From: Ceratodon purpureus
Taxonomy: Eukaryota; Streptophyta; Bryopsida; Pseudoditrichales; Ditrichaceae
Reading direction: 5' to 3'
Assembly: GCA_014871385.1 (NCBI GenBank)
Contig: CM026426.1
Coordinates: 92,811,927-92,875,926 of the forward strand
DNA: 64,000 bases
The notes beneath the pieces are model-generated. The model saw nothing but the letters and a program-made list of their open reading frames with translations, did not search any database and was not told the origin of the DNA. Shown piece by piece: positions 46,901 to 56,690 of this stretch. The stretch's first letter is position 1. The number at the start of each line of letters is the position of its first letter. The position numbers and the translations under genes are program-made.

Positions 46901-47416
46901 TCCTCGGACCTTGACTTCATGACCCAACCTAGAAGCAGAGTCACGCGATCTCACTCCACACCTGTTGCTAGTCCCGTATAGAAGAAAGTGCAAAAGAAGT
47001 ACGCGAAATCGAAGGCCCCGCTCCATGACATTCCTCCAGTCGAACCTCCTGTCCATGGACGTATATCTCCACGGAACGCTGATGCTGGGCCAATAGCATG
47101 CAACAAGCGTTGTTGGATACTACACCCTAGTTACTCTGATTTGCCCATCGCATATGGTAAGAGCGGTATTAGTTGGAAGTCGAAGAGCAAGAACCTGCAA
47201 CATACTCCGTGCGACCAGGGACAACAAATGGTTCAAGTCCATTTTGTGTACGAAGCCAATGCCCCCCCTGATGTATTCTGAGTTCGATCGCCAACCATTC
47301 CGCACCATCACTGATGCCAAGGTGCCACAATTTGGATCCGGAGTTTATGTCAAATGGGCGACACACCTTCTACTTCGTGACAACACCGCACTCGACGTCC
47401 AACCTTGTAAACCCTA
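40932..47416 (+). CDS. TNPA-like second CACTA protein, intron-split, with in-frame TAGs
   Basis: Exon 1: 40932-41132 (ATG MSIQGSTLESCNYEEE; TAG at 41115-41117, GGAA-stop-NPTPT; donor ACT|GTGAGT). Exon 2: 41270-42160 (297 codons; donor GAG|GTAAGT). Exon 3: 42406 or 42439 to 42630 (donor CAG|GTACGT). Exon 4 starts at 46397 (acceptor TATGCAG). All joins are phase 0. Exon 2 is Pro/Ser-rich, then has KWHSTCKSKARRLVNWSYQS and a Trp-rich region, as in Ptta/En/Spm proteins. Exon 4 has a helix with LKDMKEMLVAMA, a Ser/Pro linker, TAG at 46979-46981 (SPV-stop-KKVQKK), MVQVHFVYEANAPPDV and, after a frame slip near 47275, FRTITDA...VYVKWATHLLL, the usual C-terminal pattern of this protein. Proposed role: binding subterminal repeats and assisting excision. 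Confidence 0.65.
43085..43245 (+). promoter_or_regulatory. TATA box and leader of the 731-residue gene
   Basis: GGGTATATAAGCGAGG (TATATAAG at about 43087-43094) lies about 155 bp before the ATG at 43246, in a GC-rich setting, as expected for a polymerase II core promoter with initiation near 43120. The leader includes gtgttagggtttgg. Confidence 0.55.
43246..45441 (+). CDS. Gag-like or lineage-specific 731-residue protein nested in a CACTA intron
   Basis: A single uninterrupted frame from ATG 43246 (MARVQCCVLSPGTPVKESDM) to TGA 45439-45441, with no TAG damage. Residues 1-215 look globular (GKPTLWNAEQWAEAYGF, KDRRQRQVLAFLVPILYPQ, RPVNWAALMAEVVQKMVP). An acidic/Ser/Arg linker follows (215-285), then a helical region (300-345) and a coiled coil (345-440, LELQLQELTKELAAKSDEIR). 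The last 290 residues are Pro/Thr/Ser/Gly-rich and end in a basic tail (RSARRKAARAAEAGG ... KDREQESHKKTKK). No zinc knuckle, protease or polymerase is present. GC-rich codon use differs from all neighbours. Overall shape suits a Gag-only element or an expressed host gene copy; I cannot name a family. Confidence 0.7.
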   Translation: MARVQCCVLSPGTPVKESDMEELITDLTRMRCEGLLARPWLLKSEVIVREVLEGPDNRWDNTIRGKPTLWNAEQWAEAYGFEQKGLLWATRTDQYVQDRFHGKIHRNNGYEIDACKDRRQRQVLAFLVPILYPQKPAQVTITVGNTILGAYTGERPVNWAALMAEVVQKMVPTIGKKPTPLSPYLFHLYQAYDLLTDKEDETYTHAKNCLNFSEIPPGMEPDPRGEPSDTTDSEDEDDTREVPNPGATKAQSRSRSEQPASRHAEPSTARGDPERREVSSDRGFPVDLFRGIREETHWAQASYDRIETLFRRVCTALGGCLPEEVIREVELLKDAPTLRSEKKRLELQLQELTKELAAKSDEIRKFHAEQEETLGELRKLVGSSRAVINKARLFDENVVQPADFEDKQKIIKILSKCEHSMNMILKKVRQLLNPSTGSPSLVVAGRGLPLPGSPSRAVVGESRGVGFRTPIGSNLQAAEQMTVEEAAMTNRTIAEAIREVQAQAASPGTSTVQQSCAIPRGQVEVTGTTVTERRIEERTVSEQVTRTVPPDVLPRLGDEVIIAKYRGEVAGPEWGRPISPPGRTRVTQEGGLTPSPTAKTGTVTPTPTGTPAAGSPPNTAGEFRRLRKRKEPITISESDSETHGSSPVRTTGTETQTPTSGTPPAHMIPKSPNSPKPRIVTRLSLEAQERESKAERSARRKAARAAEAGGSEPRVTRSKDREQESHKKTKK
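45442..46375. other. Downstream region of the 731-residue gene
   Basis: GC-rich, with frequent CGGA words and no frame worth reporting. Presumably 3' untranslated region plus the end of the inserted element. I compared it with 42885-43245 for a terminal repeat and saw none. Confidence 0.4.
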
Positions 47417-48040
47417 GAGTACAGCTAAAATTACGGGGACGATGTGTTCAGTAGAGTTTCCATGTCTTCTGCAGTGTTTGTCGTGGACCTGCTTGGATAG
47501 TTATAGTATTATTGCCACAGTTGCTGTTGCGGACCCTAATCCGCTCCATTTTCCAATTCAGCTCTGTATCGTCGTTTGGTGATCCATTATCCCAATTTAA
47601 TTGTTTCACATTGCATTGCCCATTATTCTAATTATTCACATTTGTCCAATAAATAAATTCCTTCCATTTCCCAACATTTCACTATTTATATTTTCCCAAT
47701 ATTATGATTGGTCTAATTTAAATTCTCAGTTCTAAATTAGCTCATTTTAATACGAATACATCAAATGAGTTATTTCTCACCCAAATAACTATGCATATTT
47801 TATTTTTATATTTGCCTGTATTATTTATCCAATATCTTAAAACAGGCTCAAATTATCGAGAATATTCCACGAACATTCCAGTATTAAAAGCCGAGAATAT
47901 AGCTAAATTTAAACGCAGCAATCTACATTTATTATTATTATTTAAATTAAGCGCATTATTTATTCCATATTCTGAAAGTTAACGCCCAATCATTCACGTT
48001 GACCTAAACTAATTATATCTTTATTAAACCCTAACCCTAA
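47417..48040. other. AT-rich non-coding stretch of the CACTA right arm
   Basis: Strongly AT-rich from about 47580, with stops in all frames. It lies downstream of the TNPA-like gene. Confidence 0.5.
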
Positions 48041-48649
48041 ATCTATCCATGCGGTGTCAATCAATACCCTGCGGCATACACCCGTACATCCGGGTATACA
48101 CCGCTATCCGCGGTCATGCACCTACATACCGGTTATCAACACAAATTCCCGGATATAATCACTTCAATCCAGACCTCAAACTCTACCCCGTACATGCACT
48201 GACCACACCGGGTATAAATCCGATACCGGTTATGAATTGTATGGTTCCGGACATCAGCAGCAAGGAGGGAGTTCTGGACATCAATCGATGCCACCTTAAT
48301 ATCACCACGCGGATATAGGTGAAAACAGAAATCGTAACTGTAATTCCTGTGATCAGTAATAAGGTGAATAACACTGTTACACGATGATCCTTCATCCATC
48401 AATAATTAACCGGGATCGTGTAATTCCTTGCAAAGTAACTTCGGTTCAGAAGCACTTTTGGCCCCACCACAGTCGTGCAACTTGCACCTGACGCGGGTTT
48501 GATTCTGTCGGGGCTAAGTTTGCGTAGTGCTAAGTCAGGCATGCCCGACTCCACCCCAGTGCTCGCGACTCCACGCAGGTGGACTGAGTACATTTACGTG
48601 GACTCGTGCGTGGACTGGCGCCTGGAGCCGGTCCATGTTTCCACTAGTG
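48041..48649. promoter_or_regulatory. Right subterminal repeat zone of the 17.9-kb CACTA
   Basis: Dense in CCGG-type palindromic words (catccgggtata, ctatccgcggtc, taccggttat, aattcccggata, ataccggttatg) from 48060 to 48250, then GACTCCAC twice (48547-48554 and 48567-48574), GTGGACTG and the terminal CACTAGTG. The same words occur at the left end, in inverse order. Likely binding sites for the element's own DNA-binding protein. Confidence 0.5.
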
Positions 48650-48652
48650 ACT
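48650..48652. repeat. Target-site duplication ACT (right copy)
   Basis: ACT directly follows the right terminus CACTAGTG. Confidence 0.8.
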
Positions 48653-48875
48653 TGACTAAATCATCTTGTTATCTTGTCAAGACTCTTACTTTCAATGTTT
48701 ATCAATTGATTTGCATGTCCGTGTTTATTTACAGAGCTCCATGCAAGAAGATGTTAACTTGGGAATTAAGGTAGTAGAATAGAGGGGCAGTAAAACTAGA
48801 GGGGCAGTATAACTATAGTTACTTGGGGAGGGCAGTAAACTGTTAAGTTATTGTCCTGGCCTGCAGTAATTCTAT

Positions 48876-48972
48876 TTTGGATGAAAACTGCCTGATTTGG
48901 ATGAAAACTGCCTGATTTGGATGAAAACTATTTGATGGATGAAAATTATCAGTTGGATGAAAACTATTGGTA
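48876..48972. repeat. 20-bp tandem repeat (TTTGGATGAAAACTGCCTGA)
   Basis: Units start at 48876, 48896 and 48916 and then degrade (ggatgaaaactatttgat, ggatgaaaattatcagtt, ggatgaaaactattgg). The GGATGAAA core reappears in the hairpin array at 58565-58722, on the far side of the Gypsy element. Confidence 0.8.
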
Positions 48973-49161
48973 GTTAGGGTTTTGGGGGCGGCGGCTAGGG
49001 TTTTGGATGGGGTTGTGGGAGAAGGGGTTGCGAAGCTCATTCTCCTTCTCTCTCCCTTTAACACCATATTCGTTATATTGAGACTTTTCATAGTCTCAAT
49101 TTAATGCTTGACTATAGCTTTTTCATTGATTTCTTGATTGATTCTATATTTGTCAAAAATG

Positions 49162-49224
49162 TTTTGACTATATATAGAAAGATTATCCTCGAATCGAGGA
49201 TAATCTATAATTAGAAAGTCAAAA
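49162..49224. repeat. Imperfect palindrome of about 60 bp
   Basis: The core GATTATCCTCGA-A-TCGAGGATAATC (49181-49205) is a perfect inverted repeat of 12-bp arms. Outside it, TTTTGACT (49162) pairs with AGTCAAAA (ending 49224). It could be a hairpin or a very small foldback element. Confidence 0.7.
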
Positions 49225-50700
49225 TAAAGTTCAAATTGTCTAAAAACAATTGCTGAAATTGTAGGCAAAAAGTCTCAAAGTTCTGAAATTGTCTCAAAAT
49301 AACGATTATGGTCATCTTTCACTTCAGAGCTCTCAGATGGTAGTGTGTGTAGGACATGTTGTAGGACTGTAGAGGTGGTGTTGTTAGGGCAGTGTTCTGG
49401 ATCTTGGAGGGTCCAGACAGTGATAGCAGTAGGGAGCAGAATCATGTACGGATTTACAATGAGTAATGGAAAGGAAATGATTATATTTGTGTGTAAATGT
49501 ATGGAGTTGCAGGAATGAGTGGTTGAGGGACCAGGTTAGTCAATTTGCTTGGTGGGTCTTGTAGATCTGGTGTTTAAAGCAGTGGGTATTGTAGATCAGA
49601 CCAAGAAGAGTAGGAATATGTATCAGATCTAGGAAAATACCACCAAAATTTGAGTAGATCTGAGTTGGCAATTTCAGATCTAGGACCAGGATTTAAGGCA
49701 ATTTCAGGGGCAATTCAGAAATTTTCGCAGTATTTCAGAGAGATTTAGGACAGTATTTATTCCTGAAGGAGTTAGGAAAAAATTCCTTTCTAGTTGGCAA
49801 CCATGCTTAAGTTCAAACCATGTGGCTCTAGCTGCACACACCAGGACATTACCAGATTCGTACTACTCTATGGGTGATAGGTATAGTGGCGATCCTGGGT
49901 TTGTGAGGAGCAGCTCTGACAGTTGCAGTGCTAGATCTGCAACAGTGACAGTTACAGTGACGAGATCTGTGGCAGTAAAGGTTCCAGTGACCAGATTTGC
50001 AACCCAACAGTGAGGGCAAGACCAATGTAGTTCTGAACAGGCGGGGGCAGGCAACAGCGAACTAGAGAGGAGGCGAATCCCACCAGCTGAGGGCAGCTCT
50101 ACAGCAAAAGGGGGATAGTCAGCCAGATCCAGGTAAGTTATTGTTTCCTACTAATTTGAGGTTGCATTGCAAGGAACAATAGGCGGAATGTTTGACCAGC
50201 AGTAAAAAATGGAGCAATTAGTTAAAAATTTGTATTGGACAGTAAATATGACGTAGTATGGACAGTAAATATGTATGGACAGTAAATATGACGTAGTAAA
50301 AATTGAGGTAAAAAAGGAGCAGTAAAAAATTAAGGTAAAATGGGGTAGTTAAAACGAACACCAGGATTAAATGAAGGAAAGGAACCTAGAGACCACTGAT
50401 AGAAGTCTGGAAAGGAAAATGGACCAGTAAATCACTAGATCTAGGTAAATAGTAGAACTGGACGAGGAGAGTAAAACTGGACCAGATTCACTGAAAAACT
50501 ATAAGAGGCAGGACTAGAGGGACCAAGATAGACCTTTTGGAAAAGACTATAAAACTGTATTGCTTTGAAATCTGGTAGAATTCTAGACTAAGGATGAACT
50601 TGAAAACCTAAAAGGTAGTTAAGACCAACATAAGTAGGAGCAGTAGCTACTGATAGATCCATAGAGGACCAGACTAGGTGGCAGAAGGATGTACTGACTA
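49225..50700. other. Non-coding leader region before the Gypsy element's gag
   Basis: No frame is supported. Words with agatctag, ggaccag and ggactag recur, and cagtaaatatgacgtagta is repeated at about 50240-50300. If the retrotransposon has a 5' long terminal repeat it should lie here, but I could not match one to the 3' side. Confidence 0.35.
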
Positions 50701-51539
50701 GGACCAAAAGTACGAAGGACTAGCACGCAAGGACCAGAGGAAGACTAGGACAGAGATCCATAGTACCTACCCCAGAGATCACTTGAAGGAGCAGACTCGA
50801 CTTACTAGAGAAGCAGACATGCCAAAAGGCCACAAGCAGGAAGGACCAGGAGGGAGAAGCAGTAACTGCCCTATCATGGAAGGCGGCTACCAAGGGTGGG
50901 ACAAGGAAGACTTGGCTAGAAGACAAGCAGCAGAGAGGCTGGCTAGATACGAGCTCAGAGAGCAGTAGTTGAACCAGGAAGGAACATGGGAGGGCAACCA
51001 AGCTCTGAGGAGAGCATTGCCAAAGGAAAGGCCAGGGACTTGATTGACATGGACCTGGTGGGCGAAAATTCAAACTAGAAGACACTGCTTGGAATAAGCA
51101 GGAGGACATGATTAGCTAAGGGCGAACCTGGTCCCAGTATCAAGAACTCGCACGAGAATGAGGAGATCAGGAAGTATGATGGCTCAATGCCATCACCAAA
51201 GACCAGCAGAAGGGAGTTTCCAAGACCAAGAGGTGGAGACATTCATCACAGGCGGAATCCTCAATTGGGGACAGCAGTAGCTTACAACCCGTTTCAAGAG
51301 GAAGAGAGGAGAAACACTAGCTGACCTAATACACCAAGACCAGGAATATAGACACCAGGAGACTTGGTGGAGACGCTAGAGATTGAAGAAGAAACTAGAC
51401 TAGGTCAGGAGTAAAGACAGGGCCTCAGGAGAAGCAATACCCACTTCAGACCTGACCAGGACCAGCAGACAGGGACAACAGACTACTAGGAAGCAAACAC
51501 TACAATTCATCTAGGACCAGAGCTGGACAAGGAAGAGGA

Positions 51540-53640
51540 AGACAGGAGGCAGCTGGAGCTGTTTAAGGCCCAACAGCAAGCTAGGAGGCAGATGAGAGGG
51601 ACAGAAGGAATGAACAGACCATGGAAAAGGTGTACAGACGCCAGATGGAGGAATTAGGACAAGCCACCAGGTTCAAGGAAACCATGCAGGCTTGGGAGCA
51701 GAATAACAAGGAAGAATTTCAAATGAAGGAAGCCATGAGGTTATGGCAAGAGACCAAGAAGATAGAGGAGCAGGATCAGGAGAGATAGAGGCAAGAAGCC
51801 CTTAGATCCTCGCAGGAGGCTCAAAGGAGGGAAGAGATCAAGGAGGCAGCATAGAAGCACAAGGCCATACAGCAGGACCTGTTATGCTAGGAGGCCATGC
51901 ACCTATGGCAGGAGGCCCAGAGACTGGAGGACCAGAAGAAAAAGGAGGAGGAGAAACAAGAAGTAACCCGCCTATCTACCTTATACAGGTGGCAGGAGGT
52001 ACCCAGGGAGGAAAGCCAGAAGCTACAGGCCCAACAAAAGGGGAGCATGTGGCCGGGATATGAACACTGTGAGTTGCAGGGTGGAAGATCAGGACCTGCA
52101 AGATCAACAGAGGTGATGGGGGTACCAATACCAACAACTGTTATACCTCAGGGACCAGCAGAGAGCCATTTCCACCACAAGACAAGACCAGCAAGTCCAT
52201 TGGGAGGAGGAGGAGCATCAACGACCTATGTGGATCACCTAACTGGTGATCTATACCAGCCAGAGGCACCCCAGTTAGTGTACTGGCCAGGTGGAGGAGC
52301 AGACATTGGAGCAGGAGCCCCTAGTGTAGGGACAGTGTTCCGAAGACAAGCAGAACCAGTTGGAGGGACAATGTATCGAACCAGAGGACTAGTGGGAATT
52401 GGAGTATCAGTGGGCACAGCAGCTAGCAGTTATCCAGAACAGCCGGTACCACCTGGGTACCCACTAGATGGAAGATTAGGTATACTACCAATGTACCCAC
52501 CAGATGGAAGACCAGGTGTACTACCAGTCTACCCACCAGTTGGAAGACTAGGCGTACCACCAGTTTACTAACCAGTTGGAAGACCAGGCGTACCACCAGT
52601 TCATCCACCAGCTGGAGGACCAGTCGGACCACTAGTATCAGGACCATTCAGTGTGGCACATAGGAAGCCACTGCCATACTCTAAGTACAAAGAAGGTACA
52701 AATCCTGATGCTCATATTCGTCAGTTTCAGCGTACTTTGTGGCACAATGGGGAAATCGATGAGCAAATTATTATCAACACGATGGGTACCACCTTACTAG
52801 ATAAGGTGGGGGCCCGGTATGAGAATTTTCTGGAGAATCACCTACACTACTCATGGGAGGATGTCAAGGCAGCCATACAACTAATGAAGCAGTCTACAGG
52901 GAAGATATAGGGACCAGACAACTAATGAAGCAGTCTACAGGGAGTTGAATTCCTTCAAGCAGTCAGATAAGGAGAAGGTGCAGAATTACTATGACAGGTT
53001 TATGACCCTGAACAAGTGTTTGCAGTCAGACCCTGGTGAAGGATTTCGAATCACTAATTTCAGGGCAGGTTTATTGGAGTACATCAAGGTTACGACCAGT
53101 ATAGCACTAGTTAAGACCCTGATAGAGTTGGTGGATGCTGCTCTGAGGTGTGAAGAAAACTGCACCGATTCAAGTAGTAAGCCAACCAAGATTGAAGTCA
53201 AGAAGGTGGGGACCACGAGTAAGGCGGCAACAGTGACCAGGAAGGAACTAGGTCAGGAGGCGCTCAAGAGAATCTGTGGCATTTGCAAGAAGATAGGCCA
53301 TGACCATACTAACTGCTGTTATAACCCGGCAAACAAGAGGGCACCAGGCACGAAGAATGAAGGAGAGGAATCAGTAGGGGTGAATGAGGTGTCTACCTCA
53401 AAGCCAGCAGCCACCAACAACAGTAACTACAACCAGAGGTACTAGAGGTCACCGAACACCAGAGCAGGTAATGGCCAGCAGGGAAGTTATGGTGACAAGT
53501 TTGGATGTTGTTTTTTGTGTGGAGGGACAGAGCACAGGAGTTGGAACTGCACTCTGAAGGCCTAGTGGGACCAGTTTTGGGCACAAGGAGACCAGGGAAC
53601 CAAGACACAAGACCATCATGTAAACAATGTGGAGATTTAG
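51540..53640 (+). pseudogene. Gypsy gag: coiled coil, proline-rich repeats, capsid-like domain, two zinc knuckles
   Basis: A Gln/Glu/Lys-rich helical N-terminal region (51540-52050) is followed by a Pro/Gly-rich part with five 14-residue repeats of the type YPPDGRPGVLPV (52452-52630). The Gag core follows: KYKEGTNPDAHIRQFQ, WEDVKAAIQLM, and after a frame change NSFKQSDKEKVQNYYDRF, FRAGLLEYIKV. Two CCHC knuckles end it: CGICKKIGHDHTNC (about 53275-53320) and CFLCGGTEHRSWNC (about 53510-53550). A 41-bp direct duplication (ctaatgaagcagtctacagg at 52881 and 52922) introduces both a TAG and the frame change at 52910-52945. Stops at 53443, 53563 and 53638 are TAG. Confidence 0.7.
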
Positions 53641-54800
53641 CTACTGGAGGACACTGAGGACTAGGTAAACGTGGCCAGTATGACTAGAGCCCTGAGGCGA
53701 AAGGCAGGACTGCCTCCAATTGAATTCTAGTCCAGGCTACTAGAACCAAGGAAGGTGAAGACCAGAGAAGACTAGCAGGATGAGGAACAGCTCAGGACTT
53801 CTTTAATAGAGATCCTGAAGGAAATTTAGCTCAAGGAGGACGAGGAGGCCAAAGCAGCTAAGCAGGCCAAAACAGTTCAAGCACCAGAAGCTAAGGACAC
53901 AGCTGAGGGGAATTTACTGGACAATGATTGGGCAGGGTTTCCAGATTCTAACGCCTTTGATTACAGTGTGAAGACTGGGCAACCTGGACCAAGAGTTCTG
54001 GCAGGGTCCAGTGTAGAAGGGAACCAGGGGCAGTACTATACAGATCTAGTGGGCAGGAAGATACTGGATAGTCCAGTTACAAGGTCTTTGGGGCAGTTAC
54101 TGAAGGTAGCTCCAAACATCACTGAGTATGTCAAGGCACATCTGTTCCCGGAGTTGGGACCAGAAAAGAATTTTGGACCAGACCAGACACGAGCAGTGAA
54201 GCCAAGGACCAGTATTGGAGGTAACCCGGATTTATTTAGCAGTCTGGCTACAGATATTGACAGAGAACTGCCGGTGTTGACTGTGTAGGTTGGCAACGGG
54301 ACCCTGGACAATGTAGTGCTGGATGGTGGATCTGTTGTCAACCTGATCACTGAGGAGGAGCGTAAGCGATTGGGACTGAAGAACCCCCAGCCTACACCCT
54401 TCAGACTGAGGATGGCAGACCAGACAGTGGTAGATTCGGTGGGAATGATTCGAAACGTGAAGATTCACATTCATGGTATCCCTTACCTTATCACTTTGAC
54501 TCTAATTAAAAACAAGGAGGTCAATGAAGCATATAGTATGTTGCTAGGTCGTCCTTGGTTAATTGATGCTAAGGTAAATCATGACTAGGTAATAACTTGG
54601 TCACAATCAGAGGTAATGGGACAGTTAAAACTGTCTCAGTTAGTCAGAGGAAGGGGCCCAGGCCTAAACTGCCTGAGGTCCTGGTTTGTTATAATTTCAC
54701 TGAAGGACTAAGAGATGATGAGGACGCAAAGTGGTTGGCTACAGAGCAGGATCTAATGGCCATTAGGACAATTACTATACCTCGACTGGACCAGGACTAG
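53641..54800 (+). pseudogene. Gypsy linker and aspartic protease
   Basis: After a Glu/Lys/Ala-rich linker broken by TAGs (53662, 53728, 53773, 53827), the protease carries VVLDGGSVVNLITEEERKRL (54310-54375), the D-G-G-S variant of the usual active-site loop in plant retroelements, followed by FRLRMADQTV and MLLGRPWLIDA (54535-54570). TAG stops lie at 54286-54288 and 54585-54588; in the latter, Trp (TGG) is expected and a base is also missing. The frame then continues as VTIRGNGTVKTVSVS. Confidence 0.7.
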
Positions 54801-55120
54801 GACTAGTGCAAGGTCAAAGACCAGGACCAATGTAAAGCCAAAGACAAGGACGAGTGCAAGACCAAGGACTAGGACCAGTTCTGGGCCAAGGACCAGAATC
54901 AGGACCAGTTCAAAGCCAAGGATCAGAAAAGGGACCAATTCAATGTCAAGCCCAAAGATCAGGACCGGTTCAAGGTGCAAGATCAGGACTAGGACCAGTT
55001 CAAGGCTTAGAAATAGAAGAAGGACTAGTCCAACGACCAGGATTAGAGTCCGGACCACTATGCGGACTAAGAGGGGGGACTAGGTTGAGCCTATCTAGAC
55101 CACTTCTATACCTTTGAGGA
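54801..55120 (+). repeat. Low-complexity DQFKAKDQ-type repeats in pol
   Basis: Loose 24- to 36-bp repeats of aggaccagttcaaagccaag encode, in the pol frame, DQFKAKDQ-like units with several TAGs, all in gaccaggactaggactag contexts. This is an unusual insertion of low-complexity sequence between protease and reverse transcriptase. Confidence 0.6.
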
Positions 55121-55305
55121 GGGTGATATTGAGGTAGACGAGACACCAGCCAGGGAGAAGGTGTTGAAGTTGAAGATTGCTGCCTGGACCCTACCAGAGT
55201 GAGTAGTTAAGAAAGAAGAATTTGGGGACAAAGGAGGACCCCTAGTACCTGCAAATTAATGCACATATGAGTTTAGAGCAGGCCTAGGAAGCAAAGGCTC
55301 TGTTC

Positions 55306-56690
55306 ATGGAGTACAAGGATGTGTTTGCCTGGACCTACAAGGATCTGAAGGGCATTCTGCCCTCAATTGCGCAGCACATGATAGAGCTGGAGAAGGACAT
55401 ACCACCAGCACACCAGGCCAGATATCGGATGAATCCGAACTACGCTAGTATTGTGAAGCAAGATTTGGACAAACTGCTCCAGGCCGGGTTTATAGCACCA
55501 ATGGAGGATGCCACCAGGTTATCACCCATTGTTATTGTGCCTAAGAAAAACGAAAAATTGAGAATTTGTATTGATTTCAGAAAGTTGAATGCTGCTACTA
55601 AAAAGGATCCTTACTCACTGCCATTTACTGAGGAGGTGTTGGATTGTGTGGCAAGACATGAGATGTACTCATTTCTGGACGGGTACTCCGGGTACCACCA
55701 TATTCAGATAGCACTAGAGGACCGGTACAAGACTGCCTTTGTGACAGATTGGGGGCCTTTGTCTGGGTGGTGATGCCATTTGGGCTGAAGAATGCTCCAC
55801 CAACCTACCAGAGGGCAGTAAGGCGTGCTTTTTGTGATTTTATTGCTTAAATATGAAACCGTTTCTAGATGATTTCAGTGTTTACAACGACATAGTCAGT
55901 CATTTGGTCAAATTGAGACTGTGTTTTCAGAAATGTAGGAAGTATGGCATAAGCCTGAAGCTTGAAAAATGTGCAATACTAGTGTTTTTTGGTATCATTT
56001 TGGGCCATATTGTGTCCAAGGAAGGTAAGTTTCCAGACCCCAAGAAAATTGAGGCCATTAAGAAAATGCCTAGACACCCAGAAACCACTTGATATCCAGG
56101 TTTTTAAAGTTTTTGCCCAATTCAACAGATGTTACATCAAGGCCTATGCTCATATCATAGAGCCTATCACCAGACTGATGAGAAAAACTGAGGACTTTAT
56201 CTGGTTCCACAAGTGTGAGCTGGCCTGGCTGAAGATTAAGGAGCAATACCAGAATGCACCGATCCTGATTGCCCCCATGTGGGACCTGGAGTTTCATGTC
56301 CATACTGATGGTTTGAATATCACAGTGGTAGTGATGCTGGCCCAGAACCCAATAGGGAAGTGTGACCAGCCGATTTCTTATGCCAGCAGACTTCTAAATT
56401 CTGCTGAGAAAAATTATAGTAATACTGAAAGAGAAGTCTTAGCCATGGTTTATGCTCTAAATAAGTATACACATTATTTGCACGGCAATAATTTTTTTTT
56501 ATGTTGACCATATGGTAGTGGTGTATCTAGTCAATAAACCGCAGGTGTCGGGCAGGATTGCGAGGTGGTTGATGCTATTTCAGGAGTATGATTTCACTCT
56601 GGTGTACAAACCAGGGAAGAACCATATAGTAGCAGATGTGCTGTCCGGACTGCCCAATGGAGGACCAGCAACTGGGGTTGAGGACTAGAC
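55306..56690 (+). pseudogene. Gypsy reverse transcriptase and RNase H
   Basis: Reverse transcriptase motifs in order: YRMNPNYASIVKQDLDKLL, FIAPMEDATRLSPIVIVPKK, LRICIDFRKLNAATKKDPY, FLDGYSGYHHIQIA; after a one-base loss near 55760, VVMPFGLKNAPPTYQRAV; after another shift near 55850, PFLDDFSVYND (catalytic box FLDD) and LGHIVSKEGKFPDPKKIEAI. Then comes the RNase H region: FHVHTDGLNITVVVMLAQNP, QPISYASRLLNSAEKNYSNT, REVLAMVYALNKYTHYL, and, past a slip in a T8 run near 56500, YVDHMVVVYLVNKPQ and KPGKNHIVADVLSGLPNG. The order and spacing are those of Ty3/Gypsy. It is non-functional because of frameshifts rather than missing motifs. Confidence 0.85.

Larger units (their letters stand above)
30749..48649. 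mobile_element. Complete-looking CACTA (En/Spm) transposon, 17.9 kb
   Basis: The left terminus reads CACTAGTGCAAAC (30749) and the right terminus, inverted, reads CACTAGTGGAAAC (ending 48649): 12 of 13 identical. ACT flanks both ends (30746-30748 and 48650-48652), the 3-bp duplication of this superfamily. Subterminal zones share the word GACTCCAC or its complement (30782, 30817, 48547, 48567) and CCGG-rich palindromes. Inside are a divergent gene pair typical of the superfamily, a tnp2-like transposase (minus, 35638-40286) and a TNPA-like protein (plus, 40932-47416), plus three more minus-strand genes on the left arm (31321-35265). A GC-rich insertion of about 3.5 kb sits in a TNPA intron. 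Apart from in-frame TAGs the transposase gene is intact. Confidence 0.85.
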
